Source: Streptomyces sp. NBC_01198 (GTDB lineage Bacteria; Actinomycetota; Actinomycetes; Streptomycetales; Streptomycetaceae). Taken from it: DNA of 64,000 bases. This document shows, one piece after another, positions 25,487 through 34,599 of this stretch; the stretch's first letter is position 1, and each line of letters starts with the position of its first letter. The stretch covers positions 5,914,501 to 5,978,500 of the forward strand of contig NZ_CP108568.1 in NCBI RefSeq assembly GCF_036010485.1, given 5' to 3'. The translations under genes and the position numbers were made by a program. The notes below the pieces were generated by a model. That model saw nothing but the letters and a program-made list of their open reading frames with translations. It made no database searches and was not told the origin of the DNA.

Positions 25487-26568
25487 ACCGCCCGCGTCCG
25501 CACGGCATCCGGCTGCGCCTCCGCGACCCCGCGAACCGCGGCAGGCCGCTCTTCCGGCCGCTGCGGGAACGCAACCCGGTGGCCGTCGGCGCGGTCGGGC
25601 TGCTGGTGCTCGCGCTGGCCGGCCTGGTCGCCTACAACGCCGACGCGCTGCCGGTGATCGGCGGCGGCACCAGCTACGCGGCGAACTTCACCGAGGCGGC
25701 AGGCCTGCGGCCCGGCAACGAGGTGCGGGTGGCCGGCGTCAAGGTCGGCAAGGTCACCGGGGTCTCGCTGGACGGCGCCCAGGTCAAGGTCACCTTCAAG
25801 GTCAGGCACACCTGGATCGGCGACGCCAGCACCGCGGCCATCGGCATCAAGACCCTGCTCGGCGAGAAGTACCTGGCCGTGGACCCGCTCGGCAGCAGGA
25901 AGCAGGACCCCGGCGCCCGCATCCCGAAGAGCCGCACCACCTCGCCGTACGACGTCACCCAGGCCTTCAACGGGCTCGGCCAGACCCTCGGGTCGATCGA
26001 CACCCGGCAGCTCGCGGCGAGCTTCCAGACGATCTCCGACACCTTCAAGGACACCCCGTCGTCCGTACGCAGCGCCGCCACCGGGCTGTCGTCGCTGTCG
26101 CAGACCATCTCCAGCCGGGACGCCCAGCTCGCCGACCTGCTCAGCGGCAGCAAGCAGCTCACCCAGACCCTCTCCGACCAGAACAGCCGCTTCCAGACTC
26201 TCATCTCGGACGGCGACCTGCTGCTCGGCGAGATCCAGAAACGGCGGGACGCCATCCACACCCTGCTCACCGGCACCCAGGACCTGGGCATCCAGCTGAA
26301 CGGCCTGGTCGCCGACAACACCCGGCAGCTCGCCCCCACCCTGGACGCCCTTGACCGGGTCACCGGGGTGCTGGACGCCAACCAGTCGAGCCTGGACCAG
26401 GCGCTCGCGCTGGCCGGCCCCTACTACCGGCTGGTCGGCAACACCCTCGGCAACGGGCGCTGGTTCGACAGCTACCTGTGCGGTCTGGTGCCCAAGAGCT
26501 ACCTGCCGGACGGCACACCGCCGGACGAGGGGTGCATGCCGCCCAAGGCCACCGGAGGCGCGTCATGA
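25483..26568 (+). CDS. mceC: MceC-type protein
   Basis: 361 residues from ATG 25483 (ATGA overlap with mceB). A basic N-terminus is followed by one anchor (about 34-53, AVGAVGLLVLALAGLVAY). MCE domain about 63-135: FTEAAGLRPGNEVRVAGVKV and IGIKTLLGEKYLAVDPLGS. Helical part: LGQTLGSIDTRQLAASFQT and SSRDAQLADLLSGSKQLTQT. It ends with a Cys pair region (YLCGLVPKSY, DEGCMPPK). Member of the hexamer described for MceA. Confidence 0.9.
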   Translation: MNRPRPHGIRLRLRDPANRGRPLFRPLRERNPVAVGAVGLLVLALAGLVAYNADALPVIGGGTSYAANFTEAAGLRPGNEVRVAGVKVGKVTGVSLDGAQVKVTFKVRHTWIGDASTAAIGIKTLLGEKYLAVDPLGSRKQDPGARIPKSRTTSPYDVTQAFNGLGQTLGSIDTRQLAASFQTISDTFKDTPSSVRSAATGLSSLSQTISSRDAQLADLLSGSKQLTQTLSDQNSRFQTLISDGDLLLGEIQKRRDAIHTLLTGTQDLGIQLNGLVADNTRQLAPTLDALDRVTGVLDANQSSLDQALALAGPYYRLVGNTLGNGRWFDSYLCGLVPKSYLPDGTPPDEGCMPPKATGGAS

Positions 26569-27734
26569 CCATGCCGCGTCCGCACCTGCACCCGAAGCTG
26601 CGCTCCACCCTGCGCCCGCGACTGCCGCGCCCGGCCCGGTCCGGCGCACGCCCCGCCCGGCGGCTGCTGGTGGCCGCGCTGGTGCTCGCCGTGGTCGTGG
26701 CGGCCGCCGTCACCGCCGGCTTCGTGGCCTTCGGCGGCCCCGGCGGCAACCACGTCACCGCCTACTTCGACCGGACCGTCGGCGTCTACAAGGGATCCGA
26801 CCTGCGCGTCCTCGGGGTCAAGGTCGGCACCGTCGACGCGGTGCGGCCCAGGGGCAAGCAGGTCGAGGTCACCTTGCACCTCGACCACGGCGTCAAGGTG
26901 CCGGCCGGCGCGGGAGCCGTCGTCGTCGCCCCCAGCGTCGTCGCGGACCGCTACGTCCAGCTCACCCCCGCCTACACCGGCGGCCCGCAGCTGAAGGACC
27001 ACGCGGTCATCCCCGCAAGCCGCACGGCCACCCCGGTCGAGATCGACCAGCTCTACGACAGCATCACCCAGCTCAGCGACGCCCTCGGCCCCGACGGCGC
27101 CAACACCACCGGCGCCCTGTCCGGGCTGCTGGACACCGGCGCGCAGAACCTCGACGGCAACGGCAAGGCGATCGGCGACAGCATCGACCAGCTCGGCCAG
27201 GCCTCCAAGACCCTCAACGGCCACAGCGGCGACCTGTTCGCGACCCTGTCCTACCTCCAGTCCTTCACCACCATGCTGAAGAACAACGACGGCAAGGTGA
27301 AAGCCGCCGCCGACCAGCTCTCCACCGTCACCGGTTTCCTGGCCGCCGACAAGCAGGACCTCGGCGGCGCGCTCCAGCAACTGTCCACCGCGCTCGGCCA
27401 GGTGAAGACCTTCATCCAGGACAACCGCGGCCGGCTCACCACCAGCATCAACAAGCTGGCGCCGATCACCGCGACCCTGGTCGACCAGCGCGCCTCGCTG
27501 GCCGAACTCCTCGACACCGCACCGCTCGCGGCCGACAACCTGCTCAACGCCTACGACCCGCAGCACCAGAGCATCGACGGCCGCACCAACATCAACGAGC
27601 TGAGCCTGGGCGGCGACATCAACCCGGCCGCGGACGCCCCGGCCTCCACCACCTCGTCGTCCCGTACCGCGAAGAACCTGCCGCTGCCCTTCCCCGCGGC
27701 CGGGGACGTCACCACCCAGGGGGCCGCGCGATGA
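26565..27734 (+). CDS. mceD: MceD-type protein
   Basis: 389 residues from ATG 26565 (4-bp overlap). The N-terminus is strongly basic and Pro-rich (HLHPKLRSTLRPRLPRPAR), then an anchor at about 35-62. MCE domain about 64-140: FDRTVGVYKGSDLRVLGVKV and VVAPSVVADRYVQLTPAY. Helical region: LGPDGANTTGALSGLLDTGA and GALQQLSTALGQVKTFIQD. The C-terminal tail is Ser/Ala-rich, as is common for MceD. Member of the hexamer described for MceA. Confidence 0.9.
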   Translation: MTMPRPHLHPKLRSTLRPRLPRPARSGARPARRLLVAALVLAVVVAAAVTAGFVAFGGPGGNHVTAYFDRTVGVYKGSDLRVLGVKVGTVDAVRPRGKQVEVTLHLDHGVKVPAGAGAVVVAPSVVADRYVQLTPAYTGGPQLKDHAVIPASRTATPVEIDQLYDSITQLSDALGPDGANTTGALSGLLDTGAQNLDGNGKAIGDSIDQLGQASKTLNGHSGDLFATLSYLQSFTTMLKNNDGKVKAAADQLSTVTGFLAADKQDLGGALQQLSTALGQVKTFIQDNRGRLTTSINKLAPITATLVDQRASLAELLDTAPLAADNLLNAYDPQHQSIDGRTNINELSLGGDINPAADAPASTTSSSRTAKNLPLPFPAAGDVTTQGAAR

Positions 27735-28852
27735 CCCGACGGCGTACGACCACAGCGGCGGCCGGCGCGCTGCTCAGCCTCTCCCTGGCCGGCTGCTCCG
27801 TCGGCGGCGTGCAGAGCATCCCGCTGCCCGGCGGCGCCGACCTCGGCAGCCACCCCTACACGGTCAAGGCGCAGTTCGCCGACGTGCTCGACCTCGTACC
27901 GCAGGCGTCGGTACGGGTCAACGACGTCGCCGTCGGCCGGGTCACCTCGATCCACCTGGCCGACGACGGCTGGTCCGCCATGGTCACCATGAAGGTCAAC
28001 GGCAAGGTCGAGCTGCCGGCGAACGCCTACGCGCACCTGGAGCAGTCCAGCCTGCTCGGCGAGAAGTACGTCCAGCTGTCCGCGCCGCCGTCCTCGGAAC
28101 CCTCCCGCGGGCGGCTGGCCGGCGGCGCGCTGATCCCCGCCACCCACACCAACCGCAACCCCGAGGTGGAAGAGGTCTTCGGCGCGCTCTCCCTGCTGCT
28201 CAACGGCGGCGGCATCCAGCAGCTCAAGACCATCAGCACCGAGCTGAACAAGGCGCTCACCGGCAACGAGCCCCAGGTCCGCGACCTGCTCACCCAGGTG
28301 AACACCCTGGTCACCGACCTGGACACGCACAAGCAGGACATCACCGACGCCCTCGACGGCGTCAACCAGCTGTCCGCCACCCTCGCCACCCGCGACCAGA
28401 AGATCGGCACCGTACTGACCGGGCTCAGCCCCGGTCTGAAGGTGCTCGACCAGCAGCGCGGCTCGCTCGTCACGATGCTGCGGGCGCTCGACACCCTCTC
28501 CGGCGTCGCGGTGAACACCGTCAACCAGAGCAAGGACGACATGGTCGCCGACCTCCAGGCGCTCGCGCCCACCCTGCAACGGCTCGCCGACTCCGGCAAG
28601 GACCTGCCCGACTCCCTCCAGGTGCTGCTCACCTACCCGTTCACCGACGAGGTGCTCAACGGCGTCAAGGGCGACTACCTCAACCTCTACCTCGACCTGA
28701 CCGCGGCCCCCGGCACCCAGGTCATCCCGATCCTGGAGGCCAAGGACAACACCTACGACAACGGCCCCGTACCGCTGGGCAAGAAGAACCCCGTCCCCAA
28801 GGGCCTGCCGCTGCCGCTGCCGTCGGTCACCAGCACCGCGGGGAGCCACTGA
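27731..28852 (+). CDS. mceE: MceE-type lipoprotein
   Basis: 373 residues from ATG 27731. Unlike its neighbours it has a lipoprotein signal: LLSLSLAGC with the lipobox cysteine at about residue 22, as is usual for the fifth mce gene (LprK-like). MCE domain about 42-115: FADVLDLVPQASVRVNDVAV and QSSLLGEKYVQLSAPPS. The following helices include LKTISTELNKALTGNEPQV and QLSATLATRDQKIGTVL. The lipid anchor should hold the hexamer at the outer face of the membrane. Confidence 0.92.
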   Translation: MTRRRTTTAAAGALLSLSLAGCSVGGVQSIPLPGGADLGSHPYTVKAQFADVLDLVPQASVRVNDVAVGRVTSIHLADDGWSAMVTMKVNGKVELPANAYAHLEQSSLLGEKYVQLSAPPSSEPSRGRLAGGALIPATHTNRNPEVEEVFGALSLLLNGGGIQQLKTISTELNKALTGNEPQVRDLLTQVNTLVTDLDTHKQDITDALDGVNQLSATLATRDQKIGTVLTGLSPGLKVLDQQRGSLVTMLRALDTLSGVAVNTVNQSKDDMVADLQALAPTLQRLADSGKDLPDSLQVLLTYPFTDEVLNGVKGDYLNLYLDLTAAPGTQVIPILEAKDNTYDNGPVPLGKKNPVPKGLPLPLPSVTSTAGSH

Positions 28853-30168
28853 TGCTGACCAGGACCACGGTCGTCAAGAACATCGCCTTCCTGCTGGTCG
28901 CCGTGCTGGTGCTCGGCTACATCGGGGTCCGCTACGCCGACCTCGGCCGCTACGTGGGGCTCAGCGGCTACTACACCGTCAAGGTCGAGCTCCCCGAGGC
29001 GGGCGGCCTGTTCGAGCACTCCGACGTCACCTACCGGGGCGTCTCGGTCGGCCGGGTCGGACCGATCAGGCTCACCTCGGACGGCGTCGAGGCCTCCCTG
29101 CGGATCGACGACTCGGCGCCGCGCATCCCCGACCGCCTCCAGGCGGTGGTCGCCAGCCTGTCCGCGGTCGGCGAGCAGTACATCGACCTGCGGCCCAGCA
29201 CCGACAAGGGTCCCTACCTGCACGACGGTTCGCACGTCGACCAGGCCGCCACCCGGATCCCCGCACCCGTCACCAACCTGCTCACCAGCGTCAACGACCT
29301 GGCCGGCTCCGTACCGCTGAACTCGCTGCGCACCGTCGTGGACGAGTTCGGCCAGGTCTTCAACGGCCAGGCCGACAACCTGCAGTCGCTGCTCGACACC
29401 AGTGGCCAGTTCATCTCCGCCGCCGACACCAACCTCCCCGTCGACACCAGACTGCTGGTCGACGGGCGGACCGTGCTGCGCACCCAGGCCGACGAAGGGG
29501 CAGCCATCAAGTCCTTCGCGGACAGCGCCAACCAGCTCGCCGCCCAGCTCAACTCCTCCGACACCGACCTGCGCCGGCTGATCACCGCGGCGCCCGACGC
29601 GGCCACCCAGGTCAGCGCACTGCTGCGGGACGTCGGCCCGCAGCTGAGCGTGGTGCTGGCGAACCTGCTCACCACCTCCGACATCGCCACCACCCGGCAG
29701 CGCGGCATCGAGGAGTATCTGGTGACCGTGCCGAAGGTGGTCTCCGCGGGGTCCACCGCCGTGGACTCCAAAGGCCTGCGCTTCGGCATGGCGGTCACCT
29801 TCTTCTCACCGCTGCCCTGCACCTCCGGATACGGCGGCACCACCTACCGCAACGGCCTCGTCACCAGCCCGCCCGCGATCGCGCTGAACACCGCGGCCCG
29901 CTGCACCGCGCCCGCATCCAGCGGCATCGACGTCCGCGGCTCCGCGCACGCGCCCTACGGCGGCGGAGTGCCGGCCCCCGCGGAGCCCGGCTCCGTCCTG
30001 CCGACCAGCGGCACGGACCAGGGCGCCGCCTCCTACGCCACCCCCGCGGGGCCCGCGCTGGCCGGCTCCACCCCGGCGGGGCCGGCGCTCCCCGGCGCCC
30101 TCGGCCTGCCCGCGCTGCCGGCCGGCGGCCCCGCCACCATGGCGGACCTGCTGGGGGTGACCCCGTGA
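28852..30168 (+). CDS. mceF: MceF-type protein
   Basis: 438 residues, ATG 28852 sharing one base with the mceE stop. Anchor about residues 7-27 (KNIAFLLVAVLVLGYIGV). MCE domain about 40-112: LPEAGGLFEHSDVTYRGVSV, then SLSAVGEQYIDLRPSTDKG. Helical part: LNSLRTVVDEFGQVFNGQ and EGAAIKSFADSANQLAAQL. The C-terminal 100 residues are Pro/Gly/Ala-rich and probably disordered. Last of the six core mce genes; its TGA overlaps the GTG of the first Mce-associated gene. Confidence 0.9.
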   Translation: MLTRTTVVKNIAFLLVAVLVLGYIGVRYADLGRYVGLSGYYTVKVELPEAGGLFEHSDVTYRGVSVGRVGPIRLTSDGVEASLRIDDSAPRIPDRLQAVVASLSAVGEQYIDLRPSTDKGPYLHDGSHVDQAATRIPAPVTNLLTSVNDLAGSVPLNSLRTVVDEFGQVFNGQADNLQSLLDTSGQFISAADTNLPVDTRLLVDGRTVLRTQADEGAAIKSFADSANQLAAQLNSSDTDLRRLITAAPDAATQVSALLRDVGPQLSVVLANLLTTSDIATTRQRGIEEYLVTVPKVVSAGSTAVDSKGLRFGMAVTFFSPLPCTSGYGGTTYRNGLVTSPPAIALNTAARCTAPASSGIDVRGSAHAPYGGGVPAPAEPGSVLPTSGTDQGAASYATPAGPALAGSTPAGPALPGALGLPALPAGGPATMADLLGVTP

Positions 30169-30686
30169 GGCTGGCTCGCGCCCTACCCGGCAAGGCCGCC
30201 GGCTGGGTGGCCGCCTGGACGGTGGCCGTGGTCGTCTGCGCGCTCGGCGCCTGGTCGTACGCGGACACCCGCGGCGACGACGTGCTGAGCTACGGCAAGG
30301 TACGGGACGCCGCGCTCGCCGACGGGCAGCGTGACATCGCCCGGCTCAGCACCGTCGACGCCGCGCACGCCGACAGCGACCTCGGCCAGTGGCTCGCGGT
30401 GACCGCCGGGCCGCTGCACGACCGGATGGCCGGTACGCACAGCGCGGACGCCGCCACCCTCAAGCAGTCGGGCACCAGCACCCGGGGCAGCGTCACCGAC
30501 GCGGCCGTCACCGAACTGGACACCAGGGCGGGCACGGCCAAGCTCATCGCCACCGTGCAGGTCACGGTCACCCCGGCCACGGGCGCGGCGACCACCGACC
30601 GCAAACGCTTCGAGGCGGGCCTGTCCCGCACCGCGGACGGCTGGAAACTCACGGCACTCACCGCCGTTCCGGTCGGGGCGAGTTGA
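30165..30686 (+). CDS. Mce-associated membrane protein, type A (first copy)
   Basis: 173 residues, GTG 30165 overlapping mceF. One membrane helix (about 12-32) and an outside domain with DDVLSYGKVRDAALADGQRD, AAVTELDTRAGTAKLIATVQ and SRTADGWKLTAL, the NTF2-like pattern of Mce-associated (Mas) proteins. It resembles the protein at 31425 more than its immediate neighbour. Such proteins are thought to assist Mce complex stability or substrate transfer. Confidence 0.8.
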   Translation: MRLARALPGKAAGWVAAWTVAVVVCALGAWSYADTRGDDVLSYGKVRDAALADGQRDIARLSTVDAAHADSDLGQWLAVTAGPLHDRMAGTHSADAATLKQSGTSTRGSVTDAAVTELDTRAGTAKLIATVQVTVTPATGAATTDRKRFEAGLSRTADGWKLTALTAVPVGAS

Positions 30687-30708
30687 GGGCGTGGAGGAAG
30701 GAATCCAG

Positions 30709-31413
30709 GTGAAGACGAAACAGCCTCCCGCGGGGTCGGCCGAGACCTCGGGGCCCGCCGCCGGGCCGCCGGCGGATGCCGCCGCGCCCGGCGAGACGGC
30801 GTCCAGTGCTGGGGCCGATGCCGATGCCGGTGCGGAGGCAGGGGCCGAGGCCGTTGCCGGTGCCGGGTCCGGCGGGTGGCGGAGCTTCCGGCCGTCGTGG
30901 CCGCGGGTCGTGCGGAGCAACCCGCGGCGGGCCGTCGCCGTCACCCTGATCGCGGTGCTCCTGCTGGCCGGCGGCGGATTCGCCTACGCGGCCCAGCAGT
31001 TGAAGGACCCGGGCGCGGCACGCAACCACGCGCTCACCGACACCGAGGCCACCAGCCGGCTCACCGGTGACGTCAGCGACGCGCTCAGCCGGATCTTCGC
31101 GTACACCCCCACCGACACCCAGTCCACCGCCCAGGCCGCCCGCGACCTGCTGGAGGGCGCGGCGGCCCAGCAGTACCAGCAGCTCTTCACGCAGATCAGG
31201 CAGCAGGTCGCCGACCAGCAACTGACCCTGAGCACCAGGGTGGTACGGGCCGGCGTGGTCTCGCTCACCGGCGACCGCGCCCACCTGCTGGTCTTCCTCG
31301 ACCAGACCGCCCGGCGCGCCGGTGCCACCGCCACCAGCGCGGCGGCCCAACTCTCGGTGTCCGCCCACCTGGTCGGCGGCCACTGGCGGATCACCGATCT
31401 CAAGGCCCAGTAG
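30709..31413 (+). CDS. Mce-associated membrane protein, type B (first copy)
   Basis: 234 residues if GTG 30709 is used. GGAGGAAGGA (30693-30702) is well placed for it; GTG 30691 would overlap that site. An acidic, Ala/Gly-rich N-terminus (about 1-60) with simple repeats precedes one membrane helix (about 74-97, AVAVTLIAVLLLAGGGFAYA). The outer domain has DTEATSRLTGDVSDALSRIF, LTGDRAHLLVFLDQTARRA and GGHWRITDLKAQ. It pairs in sequence with the protein at 32052. Confidence 0.8.
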   Translation: MKTKQPPAGSAETSGPAAGPPADAAAPGETASSAGADADAGAEAGAEAVAGAGSGGWRSFRPSWPRVVRSNPRRAVAVTLIAVLLLAGGGFAYAAQQLKDPGAARNHALTDTEATSRLTGDVSDALSRIFAYTPTDTQSTAQAARDLLEGAAAQQYQQLFTQIRQQVADQQLTLSTRVVRAGVVSLTGDRAHLLVFLDQTARRAGATATSAAAQLSVSAHLVGGHWRITDLKAQ

Positions 31414-31424
31414 GAGCAGCCCAG

Positions 31425-32024
31425 ATGGCACCCATGCAGTCCGTCCTCCGCCGCCGCCCGCGCCGCCCGCTGCTCGCGGTGGCGCTGGCCCTCGCGGTGG
31501 CCGCGGCCCTCGCCGCCGGCTTGACCGGCTGGTCCTGGTACGGCGCCGCCCACGACGGCGACGCCGCCTTCGCCCGCAACCGCGACGCCGCGCTGGCCGC
31601 GGGCGAGCAGGCCGTGCAGAACCTCAACACCCTCGACCACAACGACCTGGACCACGGCCTGGACGTCTGGGACGACTCCACCACCGGCGACCTGCACACC
31701 CAACTCGCCCAGGGCCGTGCCGACTTCGCCAAGCAGGTGCAGCAGGCCCAGACGGTCAGCACCGCCAAGGTGCTGTCCGGTGCCGTCACCGAACTGGACA
31801 GCAGGACCGGCAAGGCCAGCGTGATGGTCGCGCTGCGGATCACCGTCCAGGCGCCCAAGGCGAAGCCCGCGGTGAAGGAGAGCCGGATGCTCGGCGAGCT
31901 GACCAGGACGGCGGACGGCTGGAAGCTCAGCGCCCTCGGCCAGGCCCCGATGGGCGACAGCGCCCCCGCCCCCTCAGCCGCCGCGACCTCCCCCACCACC
32001 CCGCAGCCGACCGCGAGCCACTGA
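31425..32024 (+). CDS. Mce-associated membrane protein, type A (second copy)
   Basis: 199 residues from ATG 31425, preceded by AGGAG. Membrane helix about 15-38. Outer domain: DAAFARNRDAALAAGEQAVQ, GAVTELDSRTGKASVMVALR and RTADGWKLSALGQAP, nearly the same pattern as the protein at 30165. A Ser/Pro/Thr tail ends it. The A-B-A-B order suggests duplication of a two-gene unit. Confidence 0.8.
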   Translation: MAPMQSVLRRRPRRPLLAVALALAVAAALAAGLTGWSWYGAAHDGDAAFARNRDAALAAGEQAVQNLNTLDHNDLDHGLDVWDDSTTGDLHTQLAQGRADFAKQVQQAQTVSTAKVLSGAVTELDSRTGKASVMVALRITVQAPKAKPAVKESRMLGELTRTADGWKLSALGQAPMGDSAPAPSAAATSPTTPQPTASH

Positions 32025-32051
32025 CGCCGTACGCGAGAGGACCGACGCACC

Positions 32052-32789
32052 ATGTCGACCACCCGTCATCTGATCAACCGGCAGCGCAGGCTGGCCGCGG
32101 TGTCCGCGGCGGCGGAGGAGCGGGCGGAGGAGCGTACGCGTACGGTCAGGGCCTCAGCGCCGACCCGTACCCGTACCCGTACCGATGCCACCGGTGGGAC
32201 CGCCGCTGAGGCAGCCGCCGGGACCGCTGCCGGGACCGCTGCCGAGGGTGCGGCACCCACCCGTATCCCCCGCCGCCCGCTGCCGGTCGCCGTCACGCTG
32301 CTCGCCGTCCTGACCGTGCTGCTCGGCGGCTTCGCCGCGGTCGCCGCAAGCCGGGCCTCGGCGCTGCACGACACGGTCGCCGCCCACAACACCGCGCTGA
32401 CCGACACCGCCCGTACCAGCGAGATCAAGGGCCAGATCGCCCAGGCGGTGAACGCGGTCTTCTCCTACGACTACGCCGACACCGCACGCACCGACACCGC
32501 CGCCAGGCGGCTGCTCACCGGAAAGGCCGTACAGCAGTACGCCGGCATGCTCGCCCAGGTCCGCACCCAGGCCCCGGCGCAGAAGCTGGTGCTGACCACC
32601 ACCGTCACGGACACCGGCGTCGAGACCATCGACGGCGACCGGGCGCACGTCCTGGTCTTCGCCGACCAGCGCAACACCAGCACGGCCAAGGCGGGCGCGG
32701 GGAGCACCTACGCCGCCGCCATGTTCGCGGTGGACGCCGTTCACCAGGACGGCATCTGGAAGATCGCCTCGATCGACACCTTCGGCTGA
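32052..32789 (+). CDS. Mce-associated membrane protein, type B (second copy)
   Basis: 245 residues from ATG 32052. The N-terminal 75 residues are cytoplasmic and low in complexity, with Thr-Arg repeats coded by CGTACC units (about 32167-32190) and Gly-Thr-Ala repeats. Membrane helix about 80-102 (VAVTLLAVLTVLLGGFAAVA). The outer domain has TARTSEIKGQIAQAVNAVFS, DGDRAHVLVFADQRNTST and DGIWKIASIDTFG, matching the protein at 30709. Last gene of the Mce block; 129 bp separate it from the glutamine synthetase gene. Confidence 0.8.
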   Translation: MSTTRHLINRQRRLAAVSAAAEERAEERTRTVRASAPTRTRTRTDATGGTAAEAAAGTAAGTAAEGAAPTRIPRRPLPVAVTLLAVLTVLLGGFAAVAASRASALHDTVAAHNTALTDTARTSEIKGQIAQAVNAVFSYDYADTARTDTAARRLLTGKAVQQYAGMLAQVRTQAPAQKLVLTTTVTDTGVETIDGDRAHVLVFADQRNTSTAKAGAGSTYAAAMFAVDAVHQDGIWKIASIDTFG

Positions 32790-32918
32790 GGCCTCGCAGC
32801 AGGCACTATGGGGGTGAGCCGCGACTGCAACGCACCCGAAACGGTGTGATGCAATGCTCATGATCTCCTGCCCGGACCAGGCGGGGGAGCGGTGCCTGAC
32901 CGGCGAGGATGGATGGAT

Positions 32919-34280
32919 ATGGATAAGCAGCAGGAGTTCGTTCTCCGGACCCTCGAGGAGCGGGACATCCGCTTCGTACGGCTGTGGTTCACCGACGTAC
33001 TCGGCTACCTCAAGTCGGTCGCCGTCGCCCCCGCCGAGCTGGAGCAGGCGTTCGACGAGGGCATCGGCTTCGACGGCTCGGCCATCGAAGGCTTCGCCCG
33101 GGTGTTCGAATCGGACATGATCGCCAAGCCCGACCCCGGCACCTTCCAGATCCTGCCCTGGCGCGCCGAGAGCCCCGGCACGGCCCGGATGTTCTGCGAC
33201 ATCCTGATGCCCGACGGCTCCCCGTCCTACGCCGACCCGCGCTACGTCCTCAAGCGCGCCCTGGCCAAGACCTCCGACCTCGGCTTCACCTTCTACACCC
33301 ACCCCGAGATCGAGTTCTACCTGCTCAAGGACAAGCCGCTGGACGGCGGCCGGCCCACGCCCGCCGACAACTCCGGCTACTTCGACCACACACCGCAGAA
33401 CATCGGGATGGACTTCCGCCGCCAGGCCATCACCATGCTGGAGTCCATGGGCATCTCGGTGGAGTTCTCCCACCACGAGGGCGCCCCCGGCCAGCAGGAG
33501 ATCGACCTGCGCTACGCCGACGCGCTGTCCACCGCCGACAACGTGATGACCTTCCGGCTGGTCATGAAGCAGGTCGCCCTCGAACAGGGCGTGCACGCCA
33601 CCTTCATGCCCAAGCCGTTCTCCGAGTTCCCCGGCTCCGGCATGCACACCCACCTCTCCCTCTTCGAGGGCGACCGCAACGCCTTCTACGAGTCCGGCTC
33701 GGAGTTCCAGCTCTCCAAGGTCGGCCGGTCCTTCATCGCGGGCCTGCTGCGGCACGCCGGCGAGATCTCCGCGGTCACCAACCAGTGGGTGAACTCCTAC
33801 AAGCGCATCTGGGGCGGCTCCCAGCGCACCGCCGGCGCCGGCGGCGAGGCCCCCTCGTACATCTGCTGGGGCCACAACAACCGCTCCGCCCTCATCCGGG
33901 TCCCGATGTACAAGCCCGGCAAGACCGGCTCCACCCGCGTCGAGGTCCGCTCTCTCGACTCCGGCGCCAACCCCTACCTGGCCTACGCCGTCCTGCTGGC
34001 CGCCGGTATGAAGGGCATCCAGGACGGCTACGACCTCCCGGCCGGCGCCGACGACGACGTCTGGGCCCTCAGCGACTCCGAACGCCGCGCCCTCGGCATC
34101 GAGCCCCTCCCGCAGAACCTCGGCGAGGCCATCACCCTGATGGAACGCAGCGAACTCGTCGCCGAGACCCTGGGCGAGCACGTCTTCGACTTCTTCCTCC
34201 GCAACAAGAAGCAGGAGTGGGAGGAGTACCGCTCCGAGGTCACCGCCTTCGAACTCCGCAAGAACCTCCCCGTGCTGTAA
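32919..34280 (+). CDS. glnA2: Glutamine synthetase-like protein, GlnA2 type
   Basis: 453 residues from ATG 32919, with GAGGA (32905-32909) at good distance; upstream in-frame starts are less suitable. GS fold: FDGSAIEGFARVFESDM, EIEFYLL, HHEGAPGQQEIDLRYADA, FPGSGMHTHLSLF and NSYKRIWGG. The adenylylation-site region found in GSI-beta enzymes is not present in usual form. The sequence matches what I remember of S. coelicolor GlnA2, a gamma-glutamylpolyamine synthetase used in polyamine catabolism, not for making glutamine. That assignment is from family memory, and substrate residues were not checked. A strong terminator follows. Confidence 0.85.
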   Translation: MDKQQEFVLRTLEERDIRFVRLWFTDVLGYLKSVAVAPAELEQAFDEGIGFDGSAIEGFARVFESDMIAKPDPGTFQILPWRAESPGTARMFCDILMPDGSPSYADPRYVLKRALAKTSDLGFTFYTHPEIEFYLLKDKPLDGGRPTPADNSGYFDHTPQNIGMDFRRQAITMLESMGISVEFSHHEGAPGQQEIDLRYADALSTADNVMTFRLVMKQVALEQGVHATFMPKPFSEFPGSGMHTHLSLFEGDRNAFYESGSEFQLSKVGRSFIAGLLRHAGEISAVTNQWVNSYKRIWGGSQRTAGAGGEAPSYICWGHNNRSALIRVPMYKPGKTGSTRVEVRSLDSGANPYLAYAVLLAAGMKGIQDGYDLPAGADDDVWALSDSERRALGIEPLPQNLGEAITLMERSELVAETLGEHVFDFFLRNKKQEWEEYRSEVTAFELRKNLPVL

Positions 34281-34313
34281 GCACAGGTCAGAGGTACCTT
34301 CCGCGCTTCGTGC

Positions 34314-34352
34314 GCAACCGGGCCAGCGGCGCCATGCCGCTGGCCCGGTTGC
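34314..34352 (+). terminator. Terminator of glnA2
   Basis: Perfect 17-bp stem (34314-34330 with 34336-34352) and a GCCAT loop, 33 nt after the glnA2 stop codon. The stem begins GCAACCGGGCCAGCGGC. Confidence 0.9.
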
Positions 34353-34599
34353 GTCTCATCCCTCCCGGGCCGTGTCGCAGCCGGGCCTGCGCCGCGACGC
34401 CTGCTGCCCGCTCGCGCTCCTTGCTCTGACGACAAATTTCACGAGTTGCAAGTATGGGGATTATTGCTATGAATCACAAATAAAATGTGCGATAAAGCGA
34501 GGGTGTTGAATCATCTCTTGCCGAAACGGCGGACGATCGATATTTTAATTCTGTCTGGCCGGAACAATCCGGCCGGGGTTAAATGGAAGAGGTAAGTCC
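34353..34599 (+). other. AT-richer intergenic patch upstream of a small secreted protein
   Basis: No gene is seen. From about 34430 to 34575 the sequence is unusually AT-rich for this genome (AATCACAAATAAAATGTG, GATATTTTAATTCTG). It should contain the promoter of the gene at 34600, and its composition suggests recent acquisition or an extended AT-rich regulatory region. A short inverted repeat CCGG..AACAATCCGG occurs near 34558-34575. Confidence 0.5.

Noticed and set aside
32160..32260. Short tandem DNA repeats (CGTACC and GGGACCGCTGCC units) as a CRISPR-like or regulatory array
   Set aside because: They lie in frame within a coding region and encode a Thr-Arg and Gly-Thr-Ala linker. There are no regular spacers.
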